From Marchantia polymorpha subsp. ruderalis (taxonomy: Eukaryota > Streptophyta > Marchantiopsida > Marchantiales > Marchantiaceae), in NCBI GenBank assembly GCA_037833965.1, contig AP031356.1:18188501-18252500 (forward strand): a stretch of 64,000 nucleotides of DNA, in the 5' to 3' direction. Made by a program: the position numbers and the translations under genes. Below, piece after piece: positions 1 to 12,739 of the stretch. Below the pieces are notes generated by a model. The model had not been told where the DNA came from. It made no database searches and saw only the letters and a list, made by a program, of their open reading frames with translations. How positions within the stretch are numbered: the first letter of the stretch is position 1; each line of letters opens with the position of its first letter.

Positions 1-327
1 AAAATGCTAATCTAAGAAAACACTAAAATCGCAATTGCTCGCAATGTGAAAAAGGACTGCGTTGTAAATATGGGCGACTGTACTGTCCTTACGTAAGGGC
101 CATACAATAACTAAAAATGTCTGAAAACCGAAGATCCAGCTAAACCCCAACCCTCAATCGTCCCTCAGTCCTAGCATAAGCAAATCTCGCACAAAGTAGA
201 GCACTTCCGCTCAATGGTTTGCATTAGATGAAGATCGAATATCATCGAAAACCTTGACTTCACAAGAATCTAGGGGAATCACGTTTGGAAGGAAGCACGA
301 TAACAATGACAAATTTCTTGCACGAAC
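1..327 (-). other. CCT4 intron 1, partial
   Basis: Sequence downstream of the CCT4 donor, running off the window. No chaperonin-like peptide is seen in any frame, so the next exon probably lies outside. Confidence 0.6.
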
Positions 328-549
328 CTTGTTCAAGATGGTGGCTCCGTCGTTGGTGATGATAACGTCCCCATTGGCGGTAGACAGCATCTTATCCATA
401 CCTCTGGGACCCAAGCTAGTCCTCACGGCATCAGCGACTGCCTTGCCGGCAGCAATGTTCGCCATTCTGATATCATCCTTGCGCTTGTTGTCCACATACT
501 TCTCAGTTTTCCCACCTCCGCCTCCCGGAACAACTTGCGCCCCTGGCAT
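328..549 (-). CDS. CCT4: CCT4 (TCP-1 delta) first coding exon, partial gene
   Basis: Encodes the first 74 residues of the delta subunit of the cytosolic group II chaperonin CCT/TRiC, which folds actin, tubulin and other proteins with ATP. Two chaperonin signatures are visible: [12 protein letters not shown] (about residues 43-54) and [10 protein letters not shown] (about residues 64-73), both near the nucleotide site. The start is the ATG followed by [12 protein letters not shown], a plausible N-terminus for this subunit. The open frame runs on past residue 74, but CCT family members continue with MEVLQP-like sequence there, and the exon ends AAG|GTTCGT, so I place a donor at 327. The rest of the roughly 530-residue protein lies beyond position 1. 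Identity as delta rather than another CCT subunit rests on the N-terminal sequence. Confidence 0.9.
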
Positions 550-879
550 GTTTGCAAGTTTCTGCTACGACGAGAGCGTAAAACCCAGACGATGCTCACC
601 GATCTCGCTGGAAGTATCACAAATCGGCCTGCGCAGACAACTTCGCAATCGATGTGTCGATCTTCGAGGGCAGACGAGAGCGAGTGCTGCAGGGACAAAT
701 GTCTGAAGAGCGGCGGGAAGATCCGGCTTCTGAAACTTTGTGAGGAGAACTCACCAGAACTTCGCTCTTTGGCTCCTAACGTGGTAAGTCCGCTGTCTCT
801 ACCACGTTTGAAACATCGACCACGGTTTCGCTCTCCATAGCTGTCTTGTCTATGCTTTTTCATGTAATAAGGAACCATT

Positions 880-3800
880 AACATTGTGTTCAGCCTTTGG
901 TCCCCCGGGCTTGGTCTTTTACCATTATTAGAGTACGGTACAGAATTTGGTTCCTAATCTGATCTCCTCGATACGAGAATACTGTTTTTTCCCATCTGAT
1001 AAACTGTGCCAAGTCACTTGCATTCTTACAAATCTAAGATACCTAATACTCTACCACTATACATCTTAATGCCAACTATCATTGATTGCAGTCAGTCAAC
1101 CCCTTTGATTTCACCCTAACTCTGATTCCCACAGCCAACATGTATCTCTTCCGATATATCCTCCAAACCTCAAATTATATATGAAACTTATCATCCTATA
1201 ACTTCCAAATTTATAGGGTTTTTAAACTTTGAAATCACAAGACAATACGAACCTAGCTAAACTTGTATGACTCGTTGACATGAATCTCTAACATCCCCCG
1301 AATAAGTGGAAAGCAATTGTTCATTTAAGAATTCGTAGTCAACTTCATCCCTCATCCTCAAAATAATCTCCAACAATCATTTAACAGAAATCATGTACGC
1401 TAAATCACAAGGGAATACAACAATGTTACCAAATCAAAAAATTAATATAACACTCATAGTACTAATATGATCATTTTCACAACCTTACAAATAATAAAAA
1501 GTATGTACCAAATATCTCTATCATGATCTTATAACTTTCATTAAAATGAAATTACCAACTCTTACATCGTATACAACAACGTAAATGCAACAATCGTTTC
1601 AAATCCACACACAAAAAACTAATAATGAAAATAATTTATAAGCTTTGCACACAATGTCTAATTGTATGAGATTTAATAGATGCAAAACTACGTGAATATA
1701 TGATTGCAAATCTAAGATCTCACCCACATTCCCTTCATGTGTAATATTTAAAATGATCAATTAACATATAGTGCAAATCTACATTTTTTTGCAAATTTTG
1801 TTACATCTCTATAAATCACATATATATATTTTTTAATTTTTATTAATATAACAAAAAATAAATGATGGTTTTATTTTCATCGTGATGATGAATGTGAAAT
1901 GATTATACTGATTTTAGTCCCTTTAAATACATTTTCAAATTATACCTACTCAATATCATTCTTTCAAAATTCTTATTTACATTCTATAATTTTGATATTG
2001 TCAACAGAAATAAATAGATTTTACCGAGATCACAATATTACAATATTATTTAATATTTTTAATTTTAAATCATACATATTTTTGTAACATTACATAATCA
2101 CTCAAGTATTCTATAATTTTAATATAAATTTAAAAATATCATAACATCAGATTTTAAGCTCACAACATATCATTCGGCAGTTTATCCAATAAATCTCTTA
2201 TGTCATGAAAAATAATTACGCACTTCAAAAGCAAATTATCATATATCAAACCATAAAGTATATTTTAAACAGCTCATATACCTTATTTATTATTTGATAA
2301 ATATTTATTTAAATATACATATACAGATAAATTTATTTATTTTATAAATTATTTAAGAATAATAGAACTGTTAGCTGACAAGTAAATTCTTTTAATTCAC
2401 GTCAACAAAGCATAAATTATATTTCAAAAGAGCTTTTATTTAAAAAAAATATTCATATCTATATGGGTTAAATATATAAAAAAAATTGATAAGATACTAT
2501 AGAATTTTCAGGTTTAAATAAAAGTTGACATAAGGTAATTTTAGCTCATCAATATATTCTGTGTGCATGTATTTATGCGTCATGTTCATGATATGCTAGA
2601 TATGAAAATTTACGGTTTTATAACACTTTTTTTTCAATTACATTATTGATTCTAGAAGGTCAAAATATTGCATTCAACTTTGTTTTTCATACTCTCAATG
2701 GAATTGTTGCGAAGTCAGCATCATTTCATAGTCAATATTATGATTTAGCTACAAATTATATATGCTTAACATAAAAAAGTCAGAGTTTTTTTTTAATTAA
2801 TTCAGTTCTAAAATATGGAAAAATATGCTTCCTAATTTTTTGTTTAAAATTATTGTTTTTTTATATTATTAATCTTTTAAAATATTTTTTTACTTTCAAA
2901 CATACATAGAATACTAAAATGAATTAATTATATATGTTGTTTATAATACATACTTTAGTTTTAACGCATCTACAATATATTTTATTTGAAATGTTTCAAA
3001 TATCATATCACACACACACACAAATCTTTGTCATTATAATACTATCAAAGATATTCACGATCTTAATATCAAAGAACTTCAATCATGATAAAAATCAAAA
3101 CTGATCAAAAAATATATAAAAATATCGAATAAAATGTATTTAAAGTATAGAAGAATATTTAATATTTGAGATTGAGCATCAACTGATAATATTAACATTA
3201 CAATTTTCAACATTTCTAGCAATCAATGATGTTTATTTGGTTCATTTTGTTCTGACTGGATTAAGTTTATAATTTGATATATCATATTAAATAAATTTAT
3301 GATTTAAAAAAATTCTGACATTCTGACATAGATTTCATTATATAATTTTATCAAGATCAAGCAATCTTACAATTATATCTTTCTTGCAATGAGTTATGAG
3401 TTAAGTTTATGATTAAAAAGACGAAATGATACCATCAAGCCGCATTAGACTTAAACAGCTTTATTACACAAGATCTTAGATCTTATTGATCAACTATCTT
3501 AGAACAATTCAGGTACATAAAATAATCTACACAAGATTTTTTTTCCAAGGTTTCATACACAGCATGATAATTATTTCATGTATAATGCTAATTGATTTAT
3601 TTTATGTAAGATAATAAAAAAATACTTCAAGACAAACCACATAAGATAAGAAAATTCCTATCATTTAAGAGTTAAAATAATAAACACATGGAATTTATAC
3701 TAGTGCATATTGTATAAATTTTTTAAAATTGAGAAGATATACTTAAATCGTAAATAATTACAAAACTAATCAACATCGTCATATTGTTCATTTGGGAGGT

Positions 3801-5500
3801 ATATTTATATGTACCATCACAAACAAGAAGAACACATATTTAGAACAATAATTCACAATGACCAACAAGGATTTTGTTCAAGAACTAGAAAAAAAATGGT
3901 GCATCTTGCAATCTCCTTGATTGATATTAAATTTAGCACTCTACATGATATTGGAAAAGATCAATATTGTCACACCAGACAGAGATGTTATCCCGACAGT
4001 TAAAGTGTTACACACTAAACTCAAAGGTTCATGGTAGGATGATATCACAAAAAATCCCATGATACATCTTTCAAAATTATTAAAGCATAAGACACCATAA
4101 GAAATATGTAAGTTGTTTGAGGAGATATACTAGAGTATCCAAAATTCACTTGCTGAATGACTATCTGAATAACTAGTTCCACAAACTACTTTTAAAATTC
4201 TTACGAAGATGGTTTCACGATAGCTTTGTTAGAAGTAGCTCAACATTCCTATATAAGGATGTCAGTCTCCAAGCTCGGCGCGCAAGTGTCACTGTCTATT
4301 GTGTAGAACGGACGATGAGAGAAGCTCTGGACTCATACCGCATCCCAACACTTTCAAAAGGCGCCATGAACTCTTGAAGAAAGTTTCCAGGATATAAGCA
4401 GCGCGATTCCCATGAAGCTGACTAAAAATGTCCCAATGTTGACCAAACCAGTCCACGCTCGAATCCAACCTACATCAGGCGGTAATCATCCTACTGTGTA
4501 CCTCGATAAAATCCAATGTGGAAATAGGAATATCTCCAGAATGTTAATTACGAAAGCTCTACAAGAGTGATCTCCAATGTAGAAGCATATATGTATTTTT
4601 TTTTATAGATAAAGTTCATTGAACTGAACTATCATTCCATTCTTCAAGCTTCGAAACACGATACGTAACTGAGTCAATACACACTTATTGAGATACGGTG
4701 TGGGTAACGATATAACTAAGGTTTCAAGACGCGGACTGTGTTCGACAGCAGTCTCCCATGTGCAAATGACGACCCCCGAGAGGTTTCAAGGGATGCGGAA
4801 ACTTGACTATGCTTATATTTTCTGGCTTTACATGCCCATTTCCTCGTATTTATTATTATCCTAATCTAGAGCATTGTAATTTTGATGTGTTGTTATCACT
4901 TTCACGATACGTGTGATACCGGCGCACTTCTGCTAGTGGGAGTCCTCAATATGCTTAATATCAGCTGCAAACGTTGACTACATAATCTGTTTTCCAATAA
5001 ATGGTCTAACCCTATACTAGAAAACAATGGAAAACAATGGAATATGGAGTTTAGGGATACCCTATAAGGATGAATGAAATTCTATGGGTAACATAAGCCC
5101 ATATTATAAAAGCAATACATCCAAACCATCTAGGTGACCATTGTATGAACAACAGTAAGAACTCTCATTTGAATATCTAATCTCTGTAATACTATCACAA
5201 TGTAATAATATAATCACACCATATTTTTCCATTTTAATTACACAATTAGCTCAAAAATTTGAAACCTAGTGCATAATATGGTTTTCACATTTCTCATCGA
5301 AAAAGCCTCCAAGAATATTGATATGCAAAAATTTTCCCTTTAAATGTACTTGCAGTTTAAGCATCAACAATCAATAAGATAGAAATCACCAATCTGAAAC
5401 TACTTTATGAAATAATTTGTAAGTTATAAACCCAAGCCAAACATAATTCTATTTCACTCTAGTTGAAAGGTTTGAAAAGCGTTAATGATAATCATCCCTT
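880..5500. other. AT-rich gene-free stretch
   Basis: About 4.6 kb of AT-rich DNA with dense stops in all frames, homopolymer runs and a short CA repeat near 3,010. A more GC-balanced patch at about 4,240-4,800 has no recognisable protein or RNA. It looks like decayed transposon DNA, but no family can be named from what remains. Confidence 0.6.
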
Positions 5501-5928
5501 GTGATGTATTTTCGTCACGCAAGATAACAAATAGAACATGGCAGTAAAAAACCATATCCACTCTCCAAACGAGTATTTAATAATTTGGACAAATCGAAAG
5601 CAAAACGATGGACGGGTAAGCAGGACATGAACCGCGACTCGATGGTTGGGCCCACGGGTTTGTTGATCACCCGGTACCGGTCCTTGGTAGGAAGAATCGC
5701 CGGTGGACTCGGATTTTGACGCTGCGTCAGGAAGCGGCGCGTGCAGAGCACAGGGCTCATGAATGACATGTTCCGACTTCGGGGACTGTCTAAAAACTTT
5801 CCAGTTTCACTGCAGAGTTTGTGGACTTGTCAAGTGCGAGGCTTCTCAGAGCTTTGATCGGATTTGAGCCATATCGCTGTGAAATCCACGTTCGTTGTTC
5901 GACCGATCGGCTGTTCTTTTGATTCACG

Positions 5929-7225
5929 ATGATTCAGGCAAGATGGAGTTTGGCCACCGGCCCCATCATCATGCTCGGTGGAGTCTTCGCGGCTACGACT
6001 ACTGCCTCCTTGCTGTGGGAGGTATGTTCAGTCCTCTCTTGTGGACAATCTGGGTATTCGAGGTTATGCGTTTTTTGTTGTTGTTTTGCCTATCTCTTTC
6101 TGTTGGTTTCAACGATCGTTGTTGGTTTTCTTTCTGTGCCTTCAGGCAAATTTGTCTTTTAGGAGTTGTCTGAGATCTATACCTCTCGTTTTGTAGTATG
6201 TTCAATTCCACCAGGTCCTCTGTTTGAAAATTACTCGAACTCCTCGATTTGTAACTAGATCCAATTGTCAAGTTAGGTTGGACCTCGAGGATCTTAGTTT
6301 GCTGTAGTGCCCTTTTTTGTATCAATAGGTTTTGAAGATCCGGAGTACTTTTTCGTCTCACATCTCTCAAGTTTAGCTTATAATAGATAAATGTAGGCTG
6401 GAGGCGGAAGCTTTGGTGTTTCCCTTTCCAATTCCTCTTCCACCACGGCTAAATCAAATAGTTTCAGAAGGTCTTTTGACAGTATCGAATTAACATATTG
6501 ATCCTGTCCATTCGGGATGCTCGTGGATTTTAAGCTTTCGATCTATTTTAACTGTTACTTTCTTCTGACCAATGTGCAAAATCAAATCCTCGCTTTTCTC
6601 CTTCATGACTCCTGAAGCGAGTACATAGTCTTTTGATCCACCGACACGGACACCACCTCCTGACTCTCTTCTGCAGTTGAAATCTGGAGATAAGCAAGTT
6701 AGATGTCCTAGCCAAACATTCCTGGAATGAATTTTTTTTTTTTTAACAGTTTCAGGCCTGAGGCGTGTGGTTTTAGTTTGCTCTGTTTACAGTCTTCGTA
6801 GTGATCTTTCGCACGAATTCCTCTGTTGGCTGCTATGGAAATATATATTTTTTGCCCCTTTTATTTTAGGTCTGTTGGACGAGAGTTGACTTATAGGATC
6901 GTTTGGCATCGTCTTTAGAAACTGAAAGTTCATCTATATGATTGGTTGGATGAAAAATCTGCTACAAAAAGAAGCTCCGCACGATGAGTAACTTGCGCGG
7001 AACGGGGTTTTGGCTTTTCAGTGACAAACGGGGGTAACAAATGATAATCTGAAAACCTCCACTTGGTTCACTTGTTGAACCCATATTTTGCCCTACACAG
7101 TCATTCTTAGACGTGGGCAGCGCGTACTCATTTCGTGACTCCGGAAACTCATCAGCTTTCTCCTTTTTTTTGTGCAGAAATACGTGCAGAAGTCTGAGAA
7201 AGACACTCAAAACAGCTCAAAGTAA
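5929..7225 (+). CDS. Two-exon gene for a 46-residue single-pass membrane protein
   Basis: Exon 1 is 5,929-6,021 and exon 2 is 7,178-7,225, joined in phase 0 across a 1,156-bp intron (donor GAG|GTATGT, acceptor preceded by a T-rich tract and TGTGCAG). The product starts MIQARWSLATGP, has one hydrophobic helix at about residues 8-30 (GPIIMLGGVFAATTTASLL), then a polar, charged tail (EKYVQKSEKDTQ) and stops at TAA. The architecture resembles very small subunits or assembly factors of mitochondrial or ER membrane complexes, but I do not recognise the family and assign no function. It lies in a GC-richer island with a long 5' leader, as host genes here do. The two exons are each too short for ordinary ORF calling. 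The alternative is that exon 1 splices to a different acceptor. Confidence 0.55.
6022..7177 (+). other. Intron of the 46-residue membrane protein gene
   Basis: GT-AG intron of 1,156 bp, T-rich on the plus strand as plant introns are, with a T tract just before the acceptor. The open frames inside it have no recognisable similarity. Confidence 0.5.
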
Positions 7226-10200
7226 GAGCTAGGATTTCATCTACCTTGCTTAGGAAGAATGATGATGAAAGTTACGAACATGATCACGTTTTCCCGGGTT
7301 GGTAGAACTGAAGTCATTATTTTTGCGGACCATCGTGTTTACCATATGTAAATTTATACGCAATTGTAAGTACCTTAAGCTAGTTTTATGGTTTCTAAAG
7401 GTAAATCATTCTGACGAGCTTTCAGATCCTGCTGATACGTAATCAAGTTGTTGCTGGATACCAGGTCTAATAAAACAAAATATTGACGTGAGAGATAACT
7501 TGCGTTTCATCCTCTTGCTGCTTGAACTGGTTGTTATGTCTTGGAAATGTTTTGAAATATTTGTTTCAAATGACGGAAGCGTGATATTAGTGAACAATAG
7601 ACCCATGAAATGTTGATTGATTCATGTGCTAACATATGAAAAATTGGTCAAGGTCTCGGTGAATGAAAGCTTTGGTCATGGAATTCACTTGGAGGTAAAA
7701 GCATTTTTACATTTTTGGTTCAGCAGTGTGGCAGCACACAATTTCAACCTCTGCTTTAAATGACGAGTGACATCAGAACTCTTTCTTTCCTTCCAATCCT
7801 CTTTTCTCATCTTTTTCCACACGCACGTGGTTATGGGCGAATGAGGACCGAATCTCCTTTTACCAGAAATTTGAAGGGCAATTCCAAGGGAGCTACAGTG
7901 GAACATCTGAAGTTTATAGTATCACCGATCTGAAGTACGCTGCAGTCTTCTCTCAGTGTTGTACTGTTGTCTTACGATTTTACATGTTCTGAGCGTTGAT
8001 CAGCAGGAAGAAAAAGCGATAATGGAGGGCATCTGAATATTGAATAATGGTCGAAGTAGCATGCATATAAGGTGGTTGTTGGTGAGGAGTCTGCAACAAA
8101 TTGATAGCCTCCGAACTTTGTCATTTTTGTGTATCCTTCTGTAAGTTGCTGCTGATGAGGAAAGATCATGATATATCTTAACGGAAGTGTGCATGTGTGA
8201 CATGTACGTGGAGCCTGGAACAATGAGAGGAAATCAGAGCAGTGTGGTGAAAAGGTTCGTACTAATCGGATGGGAGTCGCCTGAAAAGCAAATCTTGATG
8301 GTGAATTTAATTGTGTGGATTAGTACTCACCAATTGGACACATGCCCATTTTTCTCAGCCGTATTTTGGGCAGTGCCTGTAACAATCACAGTGCCTGGAT
8401 CAATAAGAGGTAGACCTGTTCCTAACAGATAGGGATCCCGGTATACTTACGTTTGGAATCAAATAACTATCAAGAAGAAGTTTAACATGAGATGTGCGCT
8501 GTAGACAGAACGCGTCGTTGATGTTGTGCCTCTTCTCTTTCTAGTCATTGCCGAAACTGATTGTTTACAATATGAGTGTACGACCACAAGAGATATGTTG
8601 CAAGTGATCACACATATTTTCCTTCGCGTATCTAGCAATATCTCGAATTCTTTTGGTCCTGTGACTTCTATTTGCTTGTTTCAACTTTGGATAATCCACA
8701 TTTGGGACAATACTCGAACACACAAGGATGTCAACGGGAGAAAAAGTTCTTACTAAGTATTGATCAAACTTTTGTTTGTCCCTGACTCGAATTGCACTTG
8801 TTTAACGGGCTATATTATTCATCTCTGCAAAAATCAAGATCTCAAAATGTAGTTCAGTGGAATCAATTATAGAAAGCTTTATGTGTATAGTTTCTATCTG
8901 AATGACGATAGGTACATGGGTGAAGTGGATAGCATGTGAATAGGAAAACCATGGGAAGACCCAATCAAGCACAAAGAGAAGAAACAAGAAACCCTGGCTG
9001 GTCCATCGATACTATCTTGAAGCTTGTCTAATATAGTATCTTGAAGAGAAAAACAACTTACAACACCTAAAATATCCAAACCAAATATATTAAATTATTT
9101 CCAAATAATAGAAATTTCTTATGTTCTATTAATTAACTTTTAAACTTCTACCATGTAAAGCGTTTTTAGTGTAAAATGCCTAAAATAGCCTATGTAATAA
9201 GCTGGAGAGAGAGAGTTATACTTATATCCTTTATTGTAATAACCCCCCCTACACGTTCGCCGAATGGACATGTATAAATTTCTCTCACAAAATTTTGAAA
9301 CATTTGTCCACAGAGCTAGAATGCTAAAATGATAAATATGTTAACTTTTAGCGTACACTTCTACTTGGACACGTTTGTGGTTCCTATCGTAATTAGCCTC
9401 ACATCCAAACAAGATTTGTAATCAAAGTCTAATATACGCACCGGAAAAATTGGCTACTTTAGCCATATATAGCCGGAGTGACCTTGGTCCCAAAGAAGAT
9501 CTGTTATGAAGCCCTACCACACTTAACAGAAGGAGTGATTACTCGAAAACTCTTTCATGTGTACTATGTATAAACATCAACTTTCAATTATTGATGCAAG
9601 ATATAAACGTTAATCAAACAGCCGATCACACCGATCATCACGTTAGATAAAGGGTTCTGATTGTTTCAACTGTAATGTTTTCATTTTTATAAAGGAGAGA
9701 AATAAGTTCGTTGGTAATTTGATTGCATACAATTTTGCTTTGATAATATGAACATGTAAGCTACTCCATGACGTATTAAAGATTGTGGTACGACGGGAAA
9801 ATAACCGTAAGTTTCCAATTCTTTTAATGCTTTTGAGTTTTGCTCCGACGCTCAACATTTTTGCTATTTACTAAGACTCTTTGCTATTTTTGTCTTCTCT
9901 GTATTTCGCTTCCGAATTACATCGGAGACATTTAGACTCCCTGCAAGTTAGAATCTTTCAAGAGATTGCTCACTTGTTTGCAATCACTCATCTATGTCAC
10001 GTTTCTACGTGTTGATTTGACTATCGAGCTGTTTTAAATTTCGATTTTGCAAGATAACTGAATGCTCTAGAACAAATGCAAGCCTGGACTTATGATTTAT
10101 ATACAGATCATATTCTCTTTCCCCCATACATATACATAGGACTGTAGGTATCTGACAGCGTAGCATAATGGTCTCGAAGCATTTTATTTTGTGTTGTTTG

Positions 10201-10664
10201 AACCTGAAATAACTGTAAACACATCGAAAGGAACTACGCATTAATAAAAGAGTTGTTAATGTCTTCACGATTTCGCAGAGTTCCAAACTTTATTGAGTTA
10301 CGCGTTTCATCTTATCTTCAAAAGTTACTCTGGGCGAATCATTCCATTAAACCTGCTCAAATTAAGAATTTTGAGATTGTAATCCAAATCCGTATTCTGC
10401 CTGAAGCTCAGAACGGAATGTAGCTGGAATGCTTTGTATACTGGATAACAACTTAGTATTTGAACGTCTCATTGTGTGGTAGATGATGGTCAAAGTAACG
10501 AATTTAAATTTATTTTGCATCACAGTAGTGTGAGGTCAACAAATGAACATTCTTGTCAGTCTTCACGTATCTACCTTAAAAGGAAGTACTGCCGGATGAC
10601 GTCTGACCCTATTGAAGGTGAGACATGGAACTGGAGTTAAGGAAATTTGGTCGTCTCTTGGACT
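7226..10664. other. Intergenic stretch, no gene recognised
   Basis: About 3.4 kb with only short, unrecognised open frames. At about 9,010-9,250 there is a stretch resembling a plant Copia LTR border: a GATACTAT-like motif, then sequence ending near TTGTAATAACCCCCCC. It is too decayed to define as an element. Confidence 0.4.
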
Positions 10665-12638
10665 TTACTTTATGTAGTACATCGGATTGGGGAACTTGAA
10701 AGTGTCTTCGCCCTTGGCATCACCTGCGCAATCACTAAACTGATCGCCAACGCAGGTCCTGAAGACGTAACCCTTCTCTTTGACCAGCTTCGCTCTTGCC
10801 ATTGACTTGTAAACTGCTGCTGTCAAGCCGTTGTATTCTTCCGTCCTGTCATATATCAGAAAAAACCAGTGTCCATTTCATTAAACTGAACATGGTATGC
10901 TTATGGTCAGCCTATAAACTGTACAGATTTCTTTCCAAAAATCATATTCTGCATCTGGCGACAGATGCTAGCTACTCTCTAATTCGAGCTATATTTTCGT
11001 TCAACAGAATATTTGGGGTCGGCATCCACTTGCGTCGTAAATTATTTAGAATACGAGAAGTTTTTGAAATTTTTTTTGTGCCAAAAAGATCGGTATCACC
11101 CAAATCCATTCAAGCAATCATTCGATTTGACTTACTTTAGAACGAGCTCGGTATAATCGGTATACCCTTCAGCTTGCAGGTTCTTTTCTGTCACCGCTCG
11201 CAACTGCTCTTTCCTTCCGGTGCAGATGACCAACTTGAAACCAGCATCTTTAAGTTTATTATATAAAGCAAGAGATGACTTAATCGCGGGGGAAATTCCT
11301 TGGGCTACATAGCTATCGAAAGCTGTGCTATTGAACAGAGTAGTTCTGCAAACATCGAAGTTCAAGCATAAGCAATCGGCTGGTGACAATCGAAGTGCCA
11401 TCAATTTCAGCATCAACAAGAGATTTCCCTAAGGCAACTGAAGAACTTCGAAGCAGGTCTGAAGGAGAAAAGGAAAAAGAACAGACGCCTCCACGCGAGA
11501 TGACATCCTGCTGTATATGAACGTCAACCCGTCTTTACATTAAAGCAGTTATTAGCCTCACCCGTAGACGGATATGTCTCTTTGGTACTCTAAGGTGCTC
11601 AGAAGAGTCTCATCAATATCAAACATGACTGCATCATGCCCATCAGCTTTGAAGGTACTCAAGTAGGTCCATGCAGCGTCGCCAGCAACGCTCAAATCAA
11701 CCTGCAGAAGACACCCAACATATTCTGAGCGACCTCACACACCTGTCGTTGGTTTCGATATTGAGCTCCCAGTGTCTTTGAGCTAAATTTTGCAGAATTT
11801 CGCATCGATAGTTTGCCTCGGAGTCAAGAGAATCGTCATAAAGGAAGGCATGGTTTTGTATCTACAATGGACTGCAGTCGAAAAGACTATACCCCGACAG
11901 TTTGTCCGAGTCAAACTGGGGAATTCCCCGATTCTTGACTGAATTGACTATTTAGTACCACTTTGCTCAGAGAACGCATAGTTCTGATGAGTTGACAAAC
12001 CAGTGGCGATCCCAAGATAGATATGGAAAATCTGAGCTAAGATGTTTATGCCAATCTCGATTGGGATAAACGTGGAGATCTTTAGCAGTTGCATGGCCAC
12101 AAGCCTACGCTTCTTGCCACGCTTGCCGGACTTATGCTACCCAGCATGTGAAAGAGCAGGACCATCTGCATTTCAACATGAGTGCGAATGAAGTGCAAAG
12201 CCTTCAACGACTCAGGCATCCCTACAAGATTAAGAAAATTTCAGAGCGAAATTTTCGAAAAATTGCTGCTTGTATTTCGCATATACGATTTGGAAAGTAA
12301 AACGCAGACCTGTAACTAAAGCAAAGAAGCACAGAGCAGAGAGAATGGGTTAGGAAGGCCGGAGATCATACCCAGTACTGACCCTGTTCCATGTATTTCT
12401 TGACGGTGCTGTAGCAGTTCAAGGGAATGAGATCCCAGTTCTTAATATTGTTAGCTTCGACATTTTTCATCCAGCCCAGACAGTAGGCCTTGGTGTTGAA
12501 GGACAGCTTGAACCAATGATCATGAGACCAGACCAGGTCGTTAGCGTGGGCTTGAACGGACAACTGACGAGCGAGGGATATTTGAGCGGCAAAGGCCAGC
12601 ACCAGGCAGCAACCCAACAGAGATCTGCTAATGTCCAT
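10665..12638 (-). CDS. HAD-superfamily (class B) acid phosphatase, VSP-like
   Basis: Complete four-exon gene: 12,372-12,638, 11,562-11,701, 11,345-11,136 and 10,845-10,665, all GT-AG, giving 265 residues, the usual family length. The family hydrolyses phosphomonoesters at acid pH and includes plant vegetative storage proteins. Residues 1-23 form a signal peptide ending SLA|RQ, so the protein should enter the secretory pathway. The N-terminal domain has the family motif NWDLIPLNC (about 67-75). The HAD motifs are intact: FDIDET with nucleophile D117 and D119, CTGR around T178, K219, and GDQFSD with D240 and D244. The C-terminus FPNPMYYIK is typical. Unlike some storage forms, the catalytic aspartates are kept, so it is probably an active enzyme. 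Substrate is unknown. Confidence 0.9.
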
Positions 12639-12726
12639 CTTGCACGAAATTTAGTGTTGAAGACTACTCGTGGACTGCTGCGAAAATCAAAGGCTCGATG
12701 ACTGCTGCTGGACCAGAACTGAAGTT

Positions 12727-12736
12727 CTTATATATC
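12727..12736 (-). promoter_or_regulatory. TATA box of the acid phosphatase gene
   Basis: GATATATAAG on the minus strand lies about 90 bp upstream of the start codon, with ATTGG (a CCAAT box read in reverse) just next to it. A transcription start about 30 bp further on would leave a 5' leader of roughly 60 nt. Confidence 0.55.
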
Positions 12737-12739
12737 CAA

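Noticed and set aside
254-706. 150-codon plus-strand ORF over the CCT4 exon
   Set aside because: It is antisense to a clear chaperonin exon and has no protein similarity I recognise.
423-884. 153-codon minus-strand ORF upstream of CCT4
   Set aside because: It overlaps the CCT4 start in another frame and covers its leader. Composition explains its openness.
9010-9250. Copia LTR-like stretch
   Set aside because: The PBS-like and tract-like motifs are too decayed, and their order does not fit a single element.
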